Counted from the stretch's first letter, positions 25,042 to 33,098 are shown. The stretch is DNA of 33,195 bases from Bacillota bacterium (GCA_021806565.1 JAJZXK010000033.1:1-33195), one strand, 5' to 3'. A program made the numbers and translations. The notes: generated from the letters alone by a model not told the origin.

Positions 25042-25061
25042 TGCATGCGCGTCGTGCATGC
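25042..25061. promoter_or_regulatory. Direct repeat TGCATGC x2, possible operator
   Basis: TGCATGC at 25042-25048 and again at 25055-25061, 13 bases start to start. Each contains the self-palindrome GCATGC. They sit in the predicted leader just downstream of the promoter, where a repressor could block elongation. A related GCATGG is at 25035-25040. Confidence 0.4.
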
Positions 25062-25079
25062 TCCAGGGGGGGTACCGAG

Positions 25080-26444
25080 GTGCGTGGGGATGGGCAGCGG
25101 CTGAGGGCGACCCGGCGGGGGATGCTGGCGTTGGCCGGGGCGGCGGGGCTTGCGGCCTGTGGGCGCCGGCCGGCCGGTACGGGGGCGCATCCGAGTGGGG
25201 CCGCGGCGTCCGCCCCGGTCACGCTGCACTTTCTCGGCCGCGGCGGTCCGGGCTACGAGGCGTACTTCCGCTACGTCGCTACGACCGCCTTTCCGAAGCT
25301 GCATCCACAGGTGCGGGTGCAGCTCGATTATGTGCCGAACTCCCAATGGTTGCAGAAGTTCGAGACCGCGCTCGCGGGCGGTGTGCCGCCCAACGCCCTG
25401 CTGTTCGGGGACGCGCGGCTGCGCCAGTATGCGGCCAAGGGCGTGCTGGCCCGGCTCGACGCCCCGTTCGCCAAGACCTTTCACCGCTCGGACTTTCTGC
25501 CGGTGGCCCTGGAAAACCAGTACGTCGGCCCGCACCTGTACGGCTTGCCGCTGGACCTGGCGGTCTGGGCCTTCTTTTACAATAAGGACCTGTTCGACAA
25601 GGCCCATCTGCCGTATCCCGACTCGAACTGGACTTGGGCGCAGTACTTCCAGACGGCGCGCCGTCTGACGCTGGACCTGCACGGCCGCACACCGCTGGAA
25701 AAGGGGTTCAATCCGCGCCAGGTGGTGCAGTATGGCAGCGGCAGCGGCCTGCTGACCGGATTCGAGACCGTTGTCGACAGTTTCGGGGTCAAGGCCCTGG
25801 ACGTGGCCGCCGGGCGCTGCAACCTCGACGCCCCCGAGGCCGTGGCGGCGATGCAGCTACTGGCCGACGCCGGCGCGCAGCAGTACGCCATGCCGAGCCC
25901 GGCCTTCAAGGAAAGCATCGGGCCGGCCTTCCATGCGGGAAACATCGCCATGTCGGTCGACGGCAGTTGGCGCATCTCCACCCTGAAGGCCGCCAAGGTG
26001 CCGTTCCGCTGGGGTGTGGCACTCCCGCCCAAGGGACCCAAGGGCCGCGTTATTCTGGCCGAGGCGTCGGAAAACAGCATCCCGGCGCGCGCGGCCCACC
26101 AGCCGGAGGCCTGGGAGTTGATCGCCTTCATGGGGTCGGCCGCGGGTCAACGCCTGGCGTACCAGTACGGGGTGGCGAGCGTGCCAAGCATCCGCTCGGT
26201 GGCCGCCGCGGCCGGCACCAAGGATCCGGTGACTGCCTCCCTGGTCGCGATGGCGGAGAAGGCGACCCTGCCCTATTGGTGCCGGGCCCTTTCGGACGCC
26301 ACTCTGCTGCAGTTGTTCGGCAACCGCCTCACCGACCTGTGGACCGGCCGCCGCACGGCCCGGCAGGTGCTGCCGGCGGTGGCGCGGGAGGTGACGGCCA
26401 TCCTGGCCAAGGATCGCGCGACCCTGGCCACGCTCGGCGGGTAG
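25080..26444 (+). CDS. Sugar ABC transporter substrate-binding lipoprotein
   Basis: A family 1 extracellular solute-binding protein of 454 residues anchored on the outer face of the membrane. The signal has ATRRGMLALAG and a lipobox LAAC at about residue 27, and the twin arginines hint at Tat export. The core shows family features: VRVQLDYVPNSQWLQKFETA, NALLFGDARLRQYAAKGVL, LPLDLAVWAFFYNKDLFDKA, and GNIAMSVDGSWRISTLKAA. GTG 25080 follows a G-rich site (GGGGGGG) at about 8 bases. It is monocistronic by position, as a converging decayed region follows. It would serve the permeases at 19169-20868, which lack an adjacent binding protein. Confidence 0.88.
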   Translation: MRGDGQRLRATRRGMLALAGAAGLAACGRRPAGTGAHPSGAAASAPVTLHFLGRGGPGYEAYFRYVATTAFPKLHPQVRVQLDYVPNSQWLQKFETALAGGVPPNALLFGDARLRQYAAKGVLARLDAPFAKTFHRSDFLPVALENQYVGPHLYGLPLDLAVWAFFYNKDLFDKAHLPYPDSNWTWAQYFQTARRLTLDLHGRTPLEKGFNPRQVVQYGSGSGLLTGFETVVDSFGVKALDVAAGRCNLDAPEAVAAMQLLADAGAQQYAMPSPAFKESIGPAFHAGNIAMSVDGSWRISTLKAAKVPFRWGVALPPKGPKGRVILAEASENSIPARAAHQPEAWELIAFMGSAAGQRLAYQYGVASVPSIRSVAAAAGTKDPVTASLVAMAEKATLPYWCRALSDATLLQLFGNRLTDLWTGRRTARQVLPAVAREVTAILAKDRATLATLGG

Positions 26445-26870
26445 CGGCAGGCGCGCCAGCTTGGCGATTCCAGCACTCGGGCGGTGTGCTTTACAGGCGG
26501 GTTCTTCCTGACGCACGCGGCGGCGTGGCGCGTATCGCGCCTCGATGCCACGCCGGTGGGTTGGGGTGTTCGGGCTGCGGCCGGCCGCGGTCGGCCTTCT
26601 CCCGATGCCTGCGGCGGCTGCACCCCTGGCGGGTACCCTGTGCAGGGCAGCCTTGGACGGCGAGCAACCGCCAGTGGTCGAGACGCGGCCGGTGCCCAAG
26701 AAGCTTGTCGTGCACCGGGAGGCACAAGCAGGAAACTGACCGGGCAAGCGGCCGGAAACAAAAGGCAATAACAAGAGGCTATGAAGCGAGGAACGGCTCG
26801 GCCCACGGCGCGGGAGGCGCCGCGGGCTCCGTAGCGGGGCCATGGTTCGCGCGCGGGCGGGGTAGGGGTG
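26445..26870. other. Decayed region between convergent genes, possible tnpB relic
   Basis: About 425 bases without a supportable gene. Open frames on the plus strand include CFTGGFFLTHAAAWRVSRLD followed by ATPVGWG at 26487-26565. This loosely resembles the CGF-H-DH-AAxNxxRR and ATP ending of TnpB proteins, and a later frame ends KLTGQAAGNKRQ. A bulged stem CTTG-TCG-TGC / GCACAAG lies near 26703-26727. The 26740-26790 stretch is relatively A-rich. The tnpB reading is weak, because no zinc ribbon or standard terminal hairpin is present. Confidence 0.3.
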
Positions 26871-27728
26871 TCATCCGCCAAGCGCGCGGGCGTCGTCTGG
26901 CAGGCCCAGCAAGCGCGCGGCGTTGCGGAAGTAAACGGCTTCGCGGGTGGCGGCCGATAGCGGTAGGCCGTCCAGGAAGGCCGCGATGTCGATGCGCTGG
27001 TCGGCCGCCAAGAGGTCGGTGCCAAACAGCAACTTGTGGCGCTGGCGCTCGAGGAAGGCGGCGGCGTGTTCCGGGTCGCGCGCCAGGGCGTTGTATCCTG
27101 AGTGGGCCGACAGGTCGGCCATCAGGTTGGGGTAGCGGCTGAGCAGTTCCTCGACCCGGCCTCCGGGTACGACGGGCCCGGTCGGGTACAGCCCCTCGGG
27201 GTCGACTTCCGCGGAGATCTCCCGCCAGAAGCACTGGGCGTGCCCGATGAAGGTGACCTCCGGGTAGTCCTTGACGATCCGTTCCAGGCCGGGAAGACCG
27301 GGCGCGTCGCGGTTGATCCAGCGGTCGATGTGCAGGACCACCGGCAGGCGCAGGCGCGCGCACGCCTCATAGACCCGCCGCTGCATGGGGTCGTCGATCG
27401 GCAGGCCGCAGAGGTTTTCTCCGAAGCCGCGGCAGCCCGCGGCGGCATACTCGGCCAGGACGGGATACGGGTCGAAGCGGCCGGGGTAGCGGTGGCGCGG
27501 GTCGCAGGCGCAAAAGGGGATCAACCGCCCGGGGTGGCGCGCGCACCAGTCCATCACCTGGGTGGTCGGTACGTAGTAGTCGAGCTCCTCCGGGCTTTCG
27601 ACGGCGAGCACGACCGCGCGGCGGACGCCGAGGCGGTCCAGGCGCGAAAGCAGTCCCTCCGGCGTCAGGCCGGGATCGTCGCGGCGCAGCCGGCCGAGGT
27701 GGGTGTGCGTGTCGATGCGCGGGACCAT
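26871..27728 (-). CDS. Amidohydrolase (metal-dependent TIM-barrel hydrolase)
   Basis: An amidohydrolase-2-type enzyme of 285 residues in the cytoplasm. Metal ligands are visible: RIDTHTHLG (His8, His10) at the N-terminus, VVLHIDRW, VTFIGHAQCF, and LLFGTDLLAADQR with the catalytic Asp. This family includes decarboxylases and lactonases acting on aromatic acids and sugar lactones. ATG 27728 follows GGAGGGAG. It is transcribed away from the glycosyltransferase gene and converges on the binding-protein gene. Given the neighbours, a sugar-lactone hydrolase such as the fucono/rhamnono/galactaro-lactonase types is a reasonable idea, but the sequence does not prove it. Confidence 0.8.
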   Translation of the reverse strand: MVPRIDTHTHLGRLRRDDPGLTPEGLLSRLDRLGVRRAVVLAVESPEELDYYVPTTQVMDWCARHPGRLIPFCACDPRHRYPGRFDPYPVLAEYAAAGCRGFGENLCGLPIDDPMQRRVYEACARLRLPVVLHIDRWINRDAPGLPGLERIVKDYPEVTFIGHAQCFWREISAEVDPEGLYPTGPVVPGGRVEELLSRYPNLMADLSAHSGYNALARDPEHAAAFLERQRHKLLFGTDLLAADQRIDIAAFLDGLPLSAATREAVYFRNAARLLGLPDDARALGG

Positions 27729-27906
27729 GACCGCTCCCTCCTTCGCGGATGGCTGGGGGGTCGGATGCCGGGCCCATCCGCCCCCGGGGTTTTCGCGCCC
27801 CCGCCCGCCGTCCTGCGGGTGCCGGTCCTGGACCGGACCGCGTCGCGGGTGCGGCTGGAAGGTGCCGCTGGCCCAACGCCGAAGCGCGCCTGCCGGGGGT
27901 GGCATC

Positions 27907-29469
27907 GTGGGGCTGCTCGCGCGGGGTTGGCGCGCCGCATGGGCGGACGCCCGCCGTGAGGTCGCCTTTGGGGATGTCGCCGCGATCTGCCTGGTGGCCG
28001 CCGTAGCGCTTTTTGTCTACCTGCACAGCTTTCGTTCGGGGATGGACCTCCTGGACGAAGGCTTCGAGTATCAACTGGCGAGCCGCATCCTGCAGGGCGA
28101 GGTGCCCTACCGTAACTTCTTCACGGTCGTAACGCCTCTGGCCTTTTACTGGCAGGCCCTGCTGATCGCCGTCTTCGGTCCGGGCCTGATCGTCGGCCGC
28201 ACCGCCAACCTGCTGTGCGGGGTGGTGACGGCTGTCCTGCTGTATGTGGTGGGACGCCGCCTGGCCGGCCGCCCGCTCGCCCTGCTGGCCGCCCTGGCCG
28301 CGATCCCCTGGGGCGTGCCCTGGTGGCCCCAACCCAACTACTCTTGGTATGTCATTGCGCTGGAGTTGGCGGCCGCCTGGAGTGCGCTACGGGCGGCCGA
28401 GGGGCGCGGCCGCTGGTGGTCGGCGGGTCTATGGGCGGCTGCGGCCGTGCTGACCAAGCAGAACGTCGGTCTGGCCGCGGCCGGCGCGCTCGGCCTGTAT
28501 GCCCTGTGGCGGGGCGGCTGGGCTGGCGCGCGCGCTTACGCCGTCGGCCTAGCGGTCCCGCTGGCCGCTCTGGTCGCCTACCTCGCTGCGGCCGGCGCCC
28601 TGGGGGCCTTCTGGTACGATACGGTCGGTTTCGCATTGCAGCACTTCCCGGCCGCGGCGCGCATCGGTTACCCGCCGCCCGGTCCGTTGCTGGCGCAACT
28701 GCGGCGGGGCCAGGGCGGGCCGCAGGCCATGGTGACGTATCTGCCCCAGGCGGTGCTGGCGGCCGGGGTGCCGGTGCTGTTGGTGGGCGCCGCGGCGCGC
28801 CGGCCGTGGCTGGCCGAGGGTGTGCTCGCCTGGTGTCTGACGCTTGCGGGGCTTACGATCGCCTATCCGCGCTCGGACTTTGTGCACATTGACTACGCGC
28901 TGGCCCCGGCCTTTTTGGGGCTCGGTTGGCTCCTTTGGCGGCTGTGCGCCGGCCGGCGGTGGCTCTTGCCCCTGCCGGTCCTGGTTCTGGCGGCGCTGAC
29001 GGCGGCGGCTTGGCCGCGCGGGCTCGGCTGGCGATTTCGCGGCGGCGGTGTTCCCATTGGGCTGCCCTATACGGCCGGCCTGCGGGAGTCCCAGGGCGCG
29101 GCGGCGATGATGCGCGCCGTCGTCACGGGCATCGACCGCACGGTGCCGCCGGGCCGGCCGGTGTTGATCCTGCCGTGGGCCAACTTCTTCTACTACCTTG
29201 CCGACCGGCCCAACCCCACGCCGTACGACCTGGACATCACCCTCAACATGCCCCCGGGGGGCAACACCCAGATCGCGGCGATCCTGGGACGGACGCACTG
29301 CCCCGTCTTCTACTGGCCGCACTCGGGCATCAGCCGGCCCTTTTCGGTCTATGGCGCGCCGGTGGTAGCCGAACTGCGCGCCCATTACCACCTGAGCGGG
29401 CAGGCCGGTCCGTTTCAGATCTGGCGCTGGAACAACGGCGGCGGCAGCGGATCGCGGCGCGCCCCATAG
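27907..29469 (+). CDS. GT-C membrane glycosyltransferase (PMT/ArnT-like)
   Basis: A multi-spanning membrane protein of 520 residues with about ten hydrophobic segments. After the first segment comes MDLLDEGFEY with the acidic DE pair (50-51) typical of GT-C enzymes using lipid-phosphate sugars. RILQGEVPYRNFFTVVTPLA follows, as in dolichyl-phosphate-mannose/ArnT-like transferases. A periplasm-facing C-terminal part of about 140 residues includes VLILPWANFFYYLADRPNP. GTG 27907 follows GGGGGTGG. The stop at 29467-29469 directly abuts a tnpB-end relic, but the protein appears complete. It probably glycosylates a cell-envelope polymer or protein, perhaps S-layer components; that link is speculative. 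Confidence 0.75.
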   Translation: MGLLARGWRAAWADARREVAFGDVAAICLVAAVALFVYLHSFRSGMDLLDEGFEYQLASRILQGEVPYRNFFTVVTPLAFYWQALLIAVFGPGLIVGRTANLLCGVVTAVLLYVVGRRLAGRPLALLAALAAIPWGVPWWPQPNYSWYVIALELAAAWSALRAAEGRGRWWSAGLWAAAAVLTKQNVGLAAAGALGLYALWRGGWAGARAYAVGLAVPLAALVAYLAAAGALGAFWYDTVGFALQHFPAAARIGYPPPGPLLAQLRRGQGGPQAMVTYLPQAVLAAGVPVLLVGAAARRPWLAEGVLAWCLTLAGLTIAYPRSDFVHIDYALAPAFLGLGWLLWRLCAGRRWLLPLPVLVLAALTAAAWPRGLGWRFRGGGVPIGLPYTAGLRESQGAAAMMRAVVTGIDRTVPPGRPVLILPWANFFYYLADRPNPTPYDLDITLNMPPGGNTQIAAILGRTHCPVFYWPHSGISRPFSVYGAPVVAELRAHYHLSGQAGPFQIWRWNNGGGSGSRRAP

Positions 29470-29474
29470 CGGTG

Positions 29475-29601
29475 CCGGTCGATTCCCGCCACGCCTGGGC
29501 GCCGCGCAAGCCCCTGCCTTTAGACATGGGGATAAGCCGGTGCTTCCCAGGTTGTGGTGTAATGCGAACATGCGAACGGTGCTGCGTGCGAATCGAAACG
29601 T
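29475..29601 (+). mobile_element. Solo IS605-type right-end relic (copy B)
   Basis: This segment aligns with the left-edge element's 3' end (positions about 93-170). It has a short coding echo (PATPGRRASPCL, compare HATPAQAG), AAGCCCC, the hairpin CCCC-TGCC-TTTAG-ACAT-GGGG at 29511-29531, and CCGGTGCTTC at 29537-29546. The rest of tnpB is missing. Past the hairpin lies a short unit repeat, GCGAACATGCGAAC at 29564-29577. The element joins the 3' end of the glycosyltransferase gene to a truncated esterase. Confidence 0.65.
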
Positions 29602-29932
29602 GAACCCGAGGACGGCGGTACGCGACGGTCCGACCCCGGTACGGGCCGGGAGGGTCTCGAGGCAGGCCCGCAGGGCGGCCAGTCCGGTCCGGATCGCGTC
29701 AGACTCGGCCGGGGACCCCAGAGGATACCAGGAGTAGCCCCCCCAGCCGTGGGGCAGGGGGGCGCACCGCGGCGTAGGCGAGGTCGGGCGGCAGGGCCGG
29801 TGCCAGGCCCAGAAGGTCGTTTTCGTCGGCGCCCAGGCCGTGCAGCAGGACCAGGAGGCCCCGTGGCGCGTCAGGGGAAGGCTGAAGGCGGACGGTGAGC
29901 GCGGGTGTCGGATGGGAAAGCGGCACCGGCAT
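29602..29932 (-). pseudogene. Carboxylesterase/phospholipase-like gene, truncated before the nucleophile
   Basis: The N-terminal part of an alpha/beta hydrolase of the carboxylesterase/lysophospholipase (abhydrolase-2) type. It starts MPVPLSHPTPALTV at 29932 behind GGGAGGAGGGC. It has the oxyanion-type LLVLLHGLGADENDLLGL motif and AYAAVRPP. A one-base shift in a G run near 29757-29762 moves it to the frame PHGWGGYSWYPLGSPAESDA. It ends at TAVLGF, immediately before the expected GFSQGG that holds the catalytic serine. From there on the sequence is the IS-end relic. Both damage events make a null gene. The homopolymer shift alone could be a sequencing error, but the truncation is not. Confidence 0.75.
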
Positions 29933-29965
29933 GCCCTCCTCCCGCCCGTCCTCCTGTCGCCGCAG

Positions 29966-29989
29966 GATTCGCGCGCGGCGATGCGAATC
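29966..29989. promoter_or_regulatory. Inverted repeat upstream of the Gfo/Idh gene
   Basis: GATTCGC (29966-29972) and GCGAATC (29983-29989) form a perfect 7-bp inverted repeat with a 10-base spacer, 59 bases before the start at 30048. This spacing suits a dimeric regulator. It also lies between the esterase remnant and the oxidoreductase, a divergent arrangement. Confidence 0.35.
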
Positions 29990-30047
29990 GACTGCCGTCC
30001 GCCGGTTTGTCCCGGCGGGCGCGACGGCACGGAACGGGGTGGGATGG

Positions 30048-31079
30048 ATGGCGGATGCACAGGTGCGCGCGGCCATCATCGGCTATGGCGGCGCCTTCAA
30101 CATGGGCAGGCACCACGCCGGGGCGATCAACGCCCAACCCGGCATGCGCACCGTGGCGGTGTGCGACCTCGATCCCCAGCGGCAGGCGGCGGCCAAGGCC
30201 GACTTCCCCGAGGTCGATACCTACGGCGACTATCATGAAATGCTGCGGCGGCAGGATATTGACCTGTGCGTCGTAGTCCTGCCGCACTACCTGCATGCGG
30301 CCGTGGCCATCGACTGCAGCAACGCGGGTAAGCACGTGATCGTGGAAAAGCCCATGTGCGTCACCGAGGCCGAGGCGACGGCCATGATCGAGGCGGGAAG
30401 GCGCGCCGGCCGGATGGTGACCGTGTTCCACAACCGGCGCCACGACGGCGACTACAACACGCTGCGCCAGATCGTGGCCCAGGGCCTGCTTGGAGACGTC
30501 TACCACATCGAGATGTTCGGCGGCGGTTACGGCCACCCCGGTCACTGGTGGCGCTCGGACAAGCGGATCTCCGGTGGGGCCTTCTACGACTGGGGCGCCC
30601 ACTACCTCGACTGGCTGCTGGGCATCGTCCCGAGCCGGGTGCGCGAGGTGCGCGGCTTCTTCCGCAAGCTGCGTTGGATGGATGTGACCAACGAAGACGA
30701 TGTGCATGCCCTGCTCGTGTTCGAAAACGGCGTGACGGCCGACGTCCAGATGTCCTCGCTGGCCCGCATCGGAAAGCCCCGCTGGCGGGTGCTCGGCACC
30801 GTCGGCGCCGCCCAGGACGGCAACGGCCAGTTCGAGGTGCGCACCGAGGTCGGCGGTCTGGCCGCCACCGCCAGCATCAAGTTTCAGGAGAGCCGCTGGG
30901 AGAACTACTACCGCGAGCTGGCCGACCACCTGCTGCGCGGCGGGCCGTTGGATGTGCGTCCGGAGCAGGCGCGGCGGGTGATCGCCATCATCGAGGCCGC
31001 CGAGCGTTCCTCGGCCTCGGGGCGTGCCGAACCGGTGCCGCACGAAGACGAGATCGATCCGGCGCAGCGGCTGCACTAG
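30048..31079 (+). CDS. Gfo/Idh/MocA-family oxidoreductase
   Basis: An NAD(P)-dependent sugar or sugar-acid dehydrogenase of 343 residues. It has the Rossmann start AAIIGYGGAFNMGRHHAG, acidic AVCDLDP (37-43), the hallmark HVIVEKPMC (Glu-Lys-Pro at 100-102), and GGAFYDWGAHYLDWLLG with the catalytic DxGxHxxD group. Residues 235-343 give the usual beta-sheet C-terminal domain. ATG 30048 is preferred, with a GGGGTGGG site; ATG 30044 is in another frame. Only 2 bases separate its stop from the next gene's ATG, so the two are co-transcribed. Substrate is unknown, though the locus points to an inositol- or hexuronate-like compound. Confidence 0.88.
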   Translation: MADAQVRAAIIGYGGAFNMGRHHAGAINAQPGMRTVAVCDLDPQRQAAAKADFPEVDTYGDYHEMLRRQDIDLCVVVLPHYLHAAVAIDCSNAGKHVIVEKPMCVTEAEATAMIEAGRRAGRMVTVFHNRRHDGDYNTLRQIVAQGLLGDVYHIEMFGGGYGHPGHWWRSDKRISGGAFYDWGAHYLDWLLGIVPSRVREVRGFFRKLRWMDVTNEDDVHALLVFENGVTADVQMSSLARIGKPRWRVLGTVGAAQDGNGQFEVRTEVGGLAATASIKFQESRWENYYRELADHLLRGGPLDVRPEQARRVIAIIEAAERSSASGRAEPVPHEDEIDPAQRLH

Positions 31080-31081
31080 CC

Positions 31082-32185
31082 ATGTCGACGGCGAGGGGCG
31101 GCCGGCCGGGTGTGGGACGGAGGCTCCTGGCGCTGGCTGCCGTGGTCGTCGCGGCCGCTGTCTTATCGGTGCTCGTGGCCAGCGTCTACGAGGGGTGGGT
31201 GCTCTCCCATCCACCCCTGCGGCCGGTGGCGGGCAATCCGGGGCTGGGCGCGCAGTTGGCCTACCGCTGCCTGCCGGTGCCGGCGGCGCCGCAGTTCTGT
31301 GCCGCGCGCCCGCTACCCCTGTTCACCCCGGACCACCACGTCGCCATCCCCGGCTGGATCGTGCCGGCGTCCAGTGGGCCCTATCCGGGACTATCCGGCG
31401 GCTGGTCCCGCTCGACGGTCGTGCTGGTGGGCGATTACGGCCAGAACCGCACCGACCACGGGCCGTTTCCCACCTGGCGGGTGGTGACGCGGCTGCACGC
31501 GGCCGGATACAACGTCGTGCTCTTCGACAGCCGCGCCACCGGTGCCGCCGACGGCGGTTCGGTGGGCTTTGGCACCATCGAGGTCCACGATCTGCTGACC
31601 GTGGTGCGTTACCTGCGCACCCTCGGCCCCCCGCAAGGCGACATCGCGCTGTGGGGCCTTGGGACGGGGGCGGACGCGGCGATCGTCGCCGCGGCGCGCA
31701 CGCGGCTGGTGCGCGCGGTGATCGCCGACAGCCCCTACGCGACGCCGGCCGGCTTTTTGCGGCGGGCGGTGCCGTCCTGGAGCGGCTGGCCGGCCTTTCC
31801 CTTCCGCTACACCATCCCCTGGGTGTTGCCGCGTGAGACGGGCATCCCATACCGGCGCTACAACCCGCTACGGGCCGTTCGCGCCCTGGGCACGACCCCG
31901 GCGCGGCCGCTGCTGTTGGTGGCCGGAACGACCGACCCGCTGGCGCCCCTGTCCGACGCGCAGCGGCTGTTCCGCGCCTCCCACGACCCGCGTGCCGACC
32001 TGCTGCCGGTATACGGGGCGGGCCGCCTGCAGGCGTATGAAAAGAGCCCGAGGCAGGTTCGCAACGGCGGCCCCAACGTCTACATGTGCCACGCGCTGGC
32101 CACGCTGGCCGCCATGCGGCGGGGGCAGGGCGCCCCTGCGGCCGCCGCCGCCAGCCCCTGCGGCGGCATGTCCGCGGCCGGCTGA
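31082..32185 (+). CDS. Membrane-anchored alpha/beta-hydrolase-fold protein lacking the nucleophile serine
   Basis: A 367-residue protein with an N-terminal membrane anchor (about 13-36, LLALAAVVVAAAVLSVLVA) and an extracytoplasmic alpha/beta-hydrolase domain resembling YqkD-type proteins. STVVLVGDYGQNRT, NVVLFDSRATGAADGG and LLLVAGTTDPLAP mark the core strands and acid. The nucleophile elbow, normally GxSxG, reads WGLGTGAD with Gly194 in place of serine. It is therefore predicted not to be a serine hydrolase. A late SD-less ATG at 31082 lies 2 bases past the oxidoreductase stop. It could be a pseudo-enzyme binding or scaffolding an envelope component, which is inference. Confidence 0.72.
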   Translation: MSTARGGRPGVGRRLLALAAVVVAAAVLSVLVASVYEGWVLSHPPLRPVAGNPGLGAQLAYRCLPVPAAPQFCAARPLPLFTPDHHVAIPGWIVPASSGPYPGLSGGWSRSTVVLVGDYGQNRTDHGPFPTWRVVTRLHAAGYNVVLFDSRATGAADGGSVGFGTIEVHDLLTVVRYLRTLGPPQGDIALWGLGTGADAAIVAAARTRLVRAVIADSPYATPAGFLRRAVPSWSGWPAFPFRYTIPWVLPRETGIPYRRYNPLRAVRALGTTPARPLLLVAGTTDPLAPLSDAQRLFRASHDPRADLLPVYGAGRLQAYEKSPRQVRNGGPNVYMCHALATLAAMRRGQGAPAAAAASPCGGMSAAG

Positions 32186-32254
32186 AGGTGGTCAAGCCGC
32201 ACGTCCTCGGAGACCGGCGCATATGCCTGTCTATCGCCGGTAGGGGGAGCGTGC

Positions 32255-32599
32255 GTGCCGCAACGAGACTGGGCGCTGGACGACATCGTGCTGGGCGCCA
32301 TGCTGGGTGCGTGGCTCGGCGGGAGGGCCGCCTTCTGGCCGAGCCCGGTCTCCGGCGGAATGGTCACCGCCACGGTGGTGCTGCTCGCCTACTGCCTGCA
32401 CACCCTGCTGGCGGGTGACCCGCCGGCCCGGATCCAGTTCGCCCTGCCGTCCGGCCTGTCTGTTGCGCTACTGGTCCTGGAGGTGCGCGCCGGCCTCCTG
32501 GCCGAGGCGGAGCTGTGGCAGTTGGGCGCCATCTTCAGCGTCTGGCTGGGGGCACTGGCGCTGCGGCTGCTGACGACGGGGCAGTGGCGCGGCCGCTAG
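32255..32599 (+). CDS. Small membrane protein of unknown function
   Basis: A 114-residue hydrophobic protein, not recognised. It has about three to four membrane segments: IVLGAMLGAWLGGRAAF, VTATVVLLAYCLHTLLAG, LPSGLSVALLVLEVRAGLL and LWQLGAIFSVWLGALALRLL. GTG 32255 follows GGGGGAG at 5 bases, which decides the start. It lies 69 bases past the hydrolase-fold gene on the same strand. No conserved charged motif or zinc site was seen. Confidence 0.65.
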   Translation: MPQRDWALDDIVLGAMLGAWLGGRAAFWPSPVSGGMVTATVVLLAYCLHTLLAGDPPARIQFALPSGLSVALLVLEVRAGLLAEAELWQLGAIFSVWLGALALRLLTTGQWRGR

Positions 32600-33057
32600 T
32601 GGTGCCCCACCGGGACTTCGGGACGCCACCCCGGTCCCAGCCCCTGGCTGCGCCCCGTGGGTGGTCTCGGCATCAGTCGGCTCTGCCCACCTGAGCGACA
32701 CCGGCCACGCCGTGTGCCTGCCTCCCGCGCCAGCCGCCGCGGCCGCGCCCAAGTAACCCCCGATCATCCCGTTCCAGAGAGCCCGGCGCCCCCAGCCGGG
32801 GTTTACCTGTCCCGGCCCATGTTGTTCCGGAAGGCCGGGGAGATTTCCCGGCCCTTGGGGCCCGCCGATTGGACTCCTGACGAACCCGGCCCAGAGGGGG
32901 GGGGTGGCGGCGGTGCTGCACGTGGCCTGGGAGGCGGTCCGGCGGCCGCCCTAGCCGCGACGTGGGCGCTGTACGGCGTGTACATCTTGCTCAGCGTCGT
33001 CTTGACCCTGAGCGCGCCCGGCGGTCGTCACCCAAATCCCGGCGCGACCCGTAGATG
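32600..33057. other. Intergenic stretch with an open but unassigned frame
   Basis: About 460 bases. A stem GGCCGGGGA / TTCCCGGCC with a 3-base loop lies near 32836-32856. On the plus strand a frame runs open from ATG 32819 through a hydrophobic stretch (LAATWALYGVYILLSVVLTL, about 32954-33013) and the hairpin at 33058-33077, into the tnpB start frame. It has no ribosome binding site and reads through low-complexity glycine codons, so it is not called as a gene. It may be a truncated membrane-protein end. Confidence 0.35.
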
Positions 33058-33077
33058 CCCCCGGCTTCAGCCGTGGG
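33058..33077 (+). repeat. IS605-type hairpin (copy D)
   Basis: CCCCC-GGC, loop TTCA, GCC-GT-GGG matches the hairpin at 134-154 with one loop change. It lies before the right-edge tnpB rather than after a tnpB, so it is either this element's left-end structure or a solo right end left by an earlier copy. Confidence 0.6.
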
Positions 33078-33098
33078 ACAGGGGCGCGCCTCCCTCCC

